From Apostichopus japonicus (lineage: Eukaryota; Echinodermata; Holothuroidea; Aspidochirotida; Stichopodidae), in NCBI RefSeq assembly GCF_037975245.1, contig NC_092574.1:22509713-22573712 (forward strand): a DNA stretch of 64,000 nucleotides. The letters run 5' to 3'. The translations under genes and the position numbers were made by a program. The notes beneath the pieces are model-generated. The model saw nothing but the letters and a program-made list of their open reading frames with translations. It did not search any database and was not told where the DNA came from. Positions 62,307-64,000 of the stretch are shown here, piece after piece; the first letter of the stretch is position 1, and each line of letters begins with the position of its first letter.

Positions 62307-62630
62307 CGAAAACCATGACAAAAGATTCACTGGTAATAATCAGTTTGATGACACATGTTCATTGACCTAATAATACAAGAACATTGTAGCATTTTTCTCA
62401 TTTCGCCACACGTCATCATGACGTCATAGGCCTACATATAATAAGATAGAGAAGAATAAAAATGATTTGTCTGACTTGGGTGTAGAAAGCTATGACAGAC
62501 GATTCACTTGTAGTAGTAGTAGTAGTAATAAGGTTTGGAGGACCGTGTCCATTACGTTCATTGGCTTGCCGTGATACTAACACGTTGTAATCTTCCTCGT
62601 TACGTCACACGTCTTGATGACGTCATACAT
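62307..62630. repeat. Diverged tandem duplication carrying CRE-like TGACGTCAT
   Basis: Two related units of about 125-145 bases occupy about 62307-62430 and 62488-62630. Each starts near (A/C)TATGAC or CATGACA followed by A(A/C)GATTCACT and ends CGCCACACGTCATCATGACGTCAT or its variant. TGACGTCAT lies at 62419-62427 and 62618-62626. A (GTA)n run of about six units sits in the second copy. Confidence 0.65.
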
Positions 62631-64000
62631 TTTCACAGTGATGTCCCTGTAATGTTGACCACTACTTGAACAGATTTTCCTACAGATATAGTCCGCTACA
62701 GATCCTGCTTAGAGAAACACATCTTCATTGCTGACAATATGAAAAGCTAGCACGTTCCATACCCGTAACTACTTCTTTTCGTTTGAAGCTTAAGCCCTGA
62801 CCTGTTATGGTGATATATAGAGATATGCGTGACCTAATATTTACAATGATTTTTCCATGAAGTAGGTCGACAAATATTTTATACGACTGTCCACAGGTCA
62901 AATATAGGCTTTCCGATAGACTTTTGTTTTCATCTAAGTGAAGTTAACAACCCCCTAATGAGTCCATAAAGTGATAGTAATTTACAAGCTCTAACGGTAT
63001 AGTTTGTTGTTGATACAGTTGTTGATACAGTTCTCGTTAAATAATTGTCTTTGGAAGTTAGTGTACCTCGCAATTTTTGACGTTTATGTAATCAAACAAA
63101 ATAAATAAATCATATTACTGTGAACTAAAGTGACCTCTGTTTAGACTTGATACTGAAATAAAATCAATATAAAGAGACTAATCGGTGTATACGCTGGTAT
63201 ACCGTAGTGTGCTATATTCACGTTTGAAAAATATAGAAGAGGTTGTTGCAACTATTCGTTCTTATTGTTGTTGTTAACGTTTTGAGATATTTTACAGATT
63301 TCATTAATCGATAGACAATCAGTATGTCTGTCTATCAAGCCGTGGCATCTATCGCAATGAAAATTTTAGGTATAGAAGCAATGCAGGATAAATGCGCATC
63401 CCATTATGTATCATTTCTTAACAGGTAAACAGAGAATCAAAATTTGCATAATTACATAATGCTATAGCGAAAGGTCCAATATATTGTTGATGGGATTATA
63501 TTCCCCACATGAGTGTAGCAAGGTGTTCATCGAATGGCACTCATCGTGAACGGATTTCTTAGTCGGTTTGGCATTTACTTCCAAAGCGATACCGAGGACC
63601 ACTCAATATTATATGACATCCATCAAACTTTGAAACTGCCTCCTATACAATCTTTCACCACAAGTCAAGTTCATAAGCGAATAATTTAAAACACCAATTC
63701 AATTCTCAACGTTTCGTCGCCAAATGTGAAAGGTAACTGAAGACAACTTGAGTTCCACCCTATTTGCTATATACGGAATAGTTACCCCCAAAAATGTGCT
63801 GGAAGTGTGACTTCATAAGGAGTATAAAGAGGGTTCATCTACGACAGACATGCGAATAACTTGTTGTTCCGGGGCAGCATATAATCATACTTTTCTCTCG
63901 AAACCTTCAAAATTGTCTCGGAAATGCAGCTGTATTGGCCCGAGGTTCTCTTTACAGTTTATTAAAAACAAAATATGTCTGTGCTCCAGTATTCAACATG
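62631..64000. other. No gene recognised
   Basis: AT-rich sequence to the window edge. No exon, repeat array or RNA gene was identified. Confidence 0.5.

Overview
This is a gene-poor, AT-rich, repeat-laden stretch of a metazoan nuclear genome. Evidence for this is a MAB21-family gene, a ten-exon gene with GT-AG introns, tRNA-derived SINE heads, many microsatellites and several non-autonomous DNA transposons. The frequent palindrome TAGGCCTA, a short TTAGGG-type telomere-like patch and the presence of an animal CACTA/EnSpm-like transposase suggest a marine invertebrate, perhaps an echinoderm. That placement is a guess from sequence style, not a search result.

Layout. 1-24 kb: mostly non-coding, with a weak exon-like segment at the left edge, a tandem repeat carrying nuclear-receptor-type DR1 sites (about 0.56-1.07 kb), minisatellites, (TA)n tracts, a tRNA-like SINE head (12.16 kb) and a nested hAT-like composite (18.69-20.63 kb). 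24.3-25.4 kb: an intact, apparently single-exon MAB21L1/2-type gene. 27.99-42.88 kb: a large two-gene DNA transposon. 42.9-64 kb: no convincing gene; AT-rich DNA with tandem duplications, microsatellites, purine-rich tracts and poly-G/poly-C runs.

The main discovery is the 14.9 kb element. It is bounded by terminal inverted repeats (CTCTCTTAAAATGA plus further matches) and a TA target duplication. Dense subterminal copies of AGACTG/CAGTCT lie at both ends, about 16 of them in 290 bp on the right. Inside is a ten-exon gene for a predicted 504-residue protein: an N-terminal SAM domain followed by a region resembling vertebrate SAMD3. The first intron (6.4 kb) contains an uninterrupted 851-codon ORF with two C2H2-like fingers and a CACTA/TNP2-like (Transposase_21) core. 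This reproduces the layout of maize En/Spm, where the tnpD transposase frames lie in the first intron of the multi-exon tnpA gene and both share a promoter by alternative splicing. A plausible splice acceptor just upstream of the transposase ORF (31702) fits the same arrangement. The likely model is that the transposase cuts and joins, while the SAM protein acts like TNPA and binds the subterminal repeats.

The first intron of the element carries two smaller passengers: a MITE with telomere-like repeats (29275-29534) and a hAT-like element with a direct duplication (29794-30517). All reading frames and splice sites of the large element nevertheless look intact.
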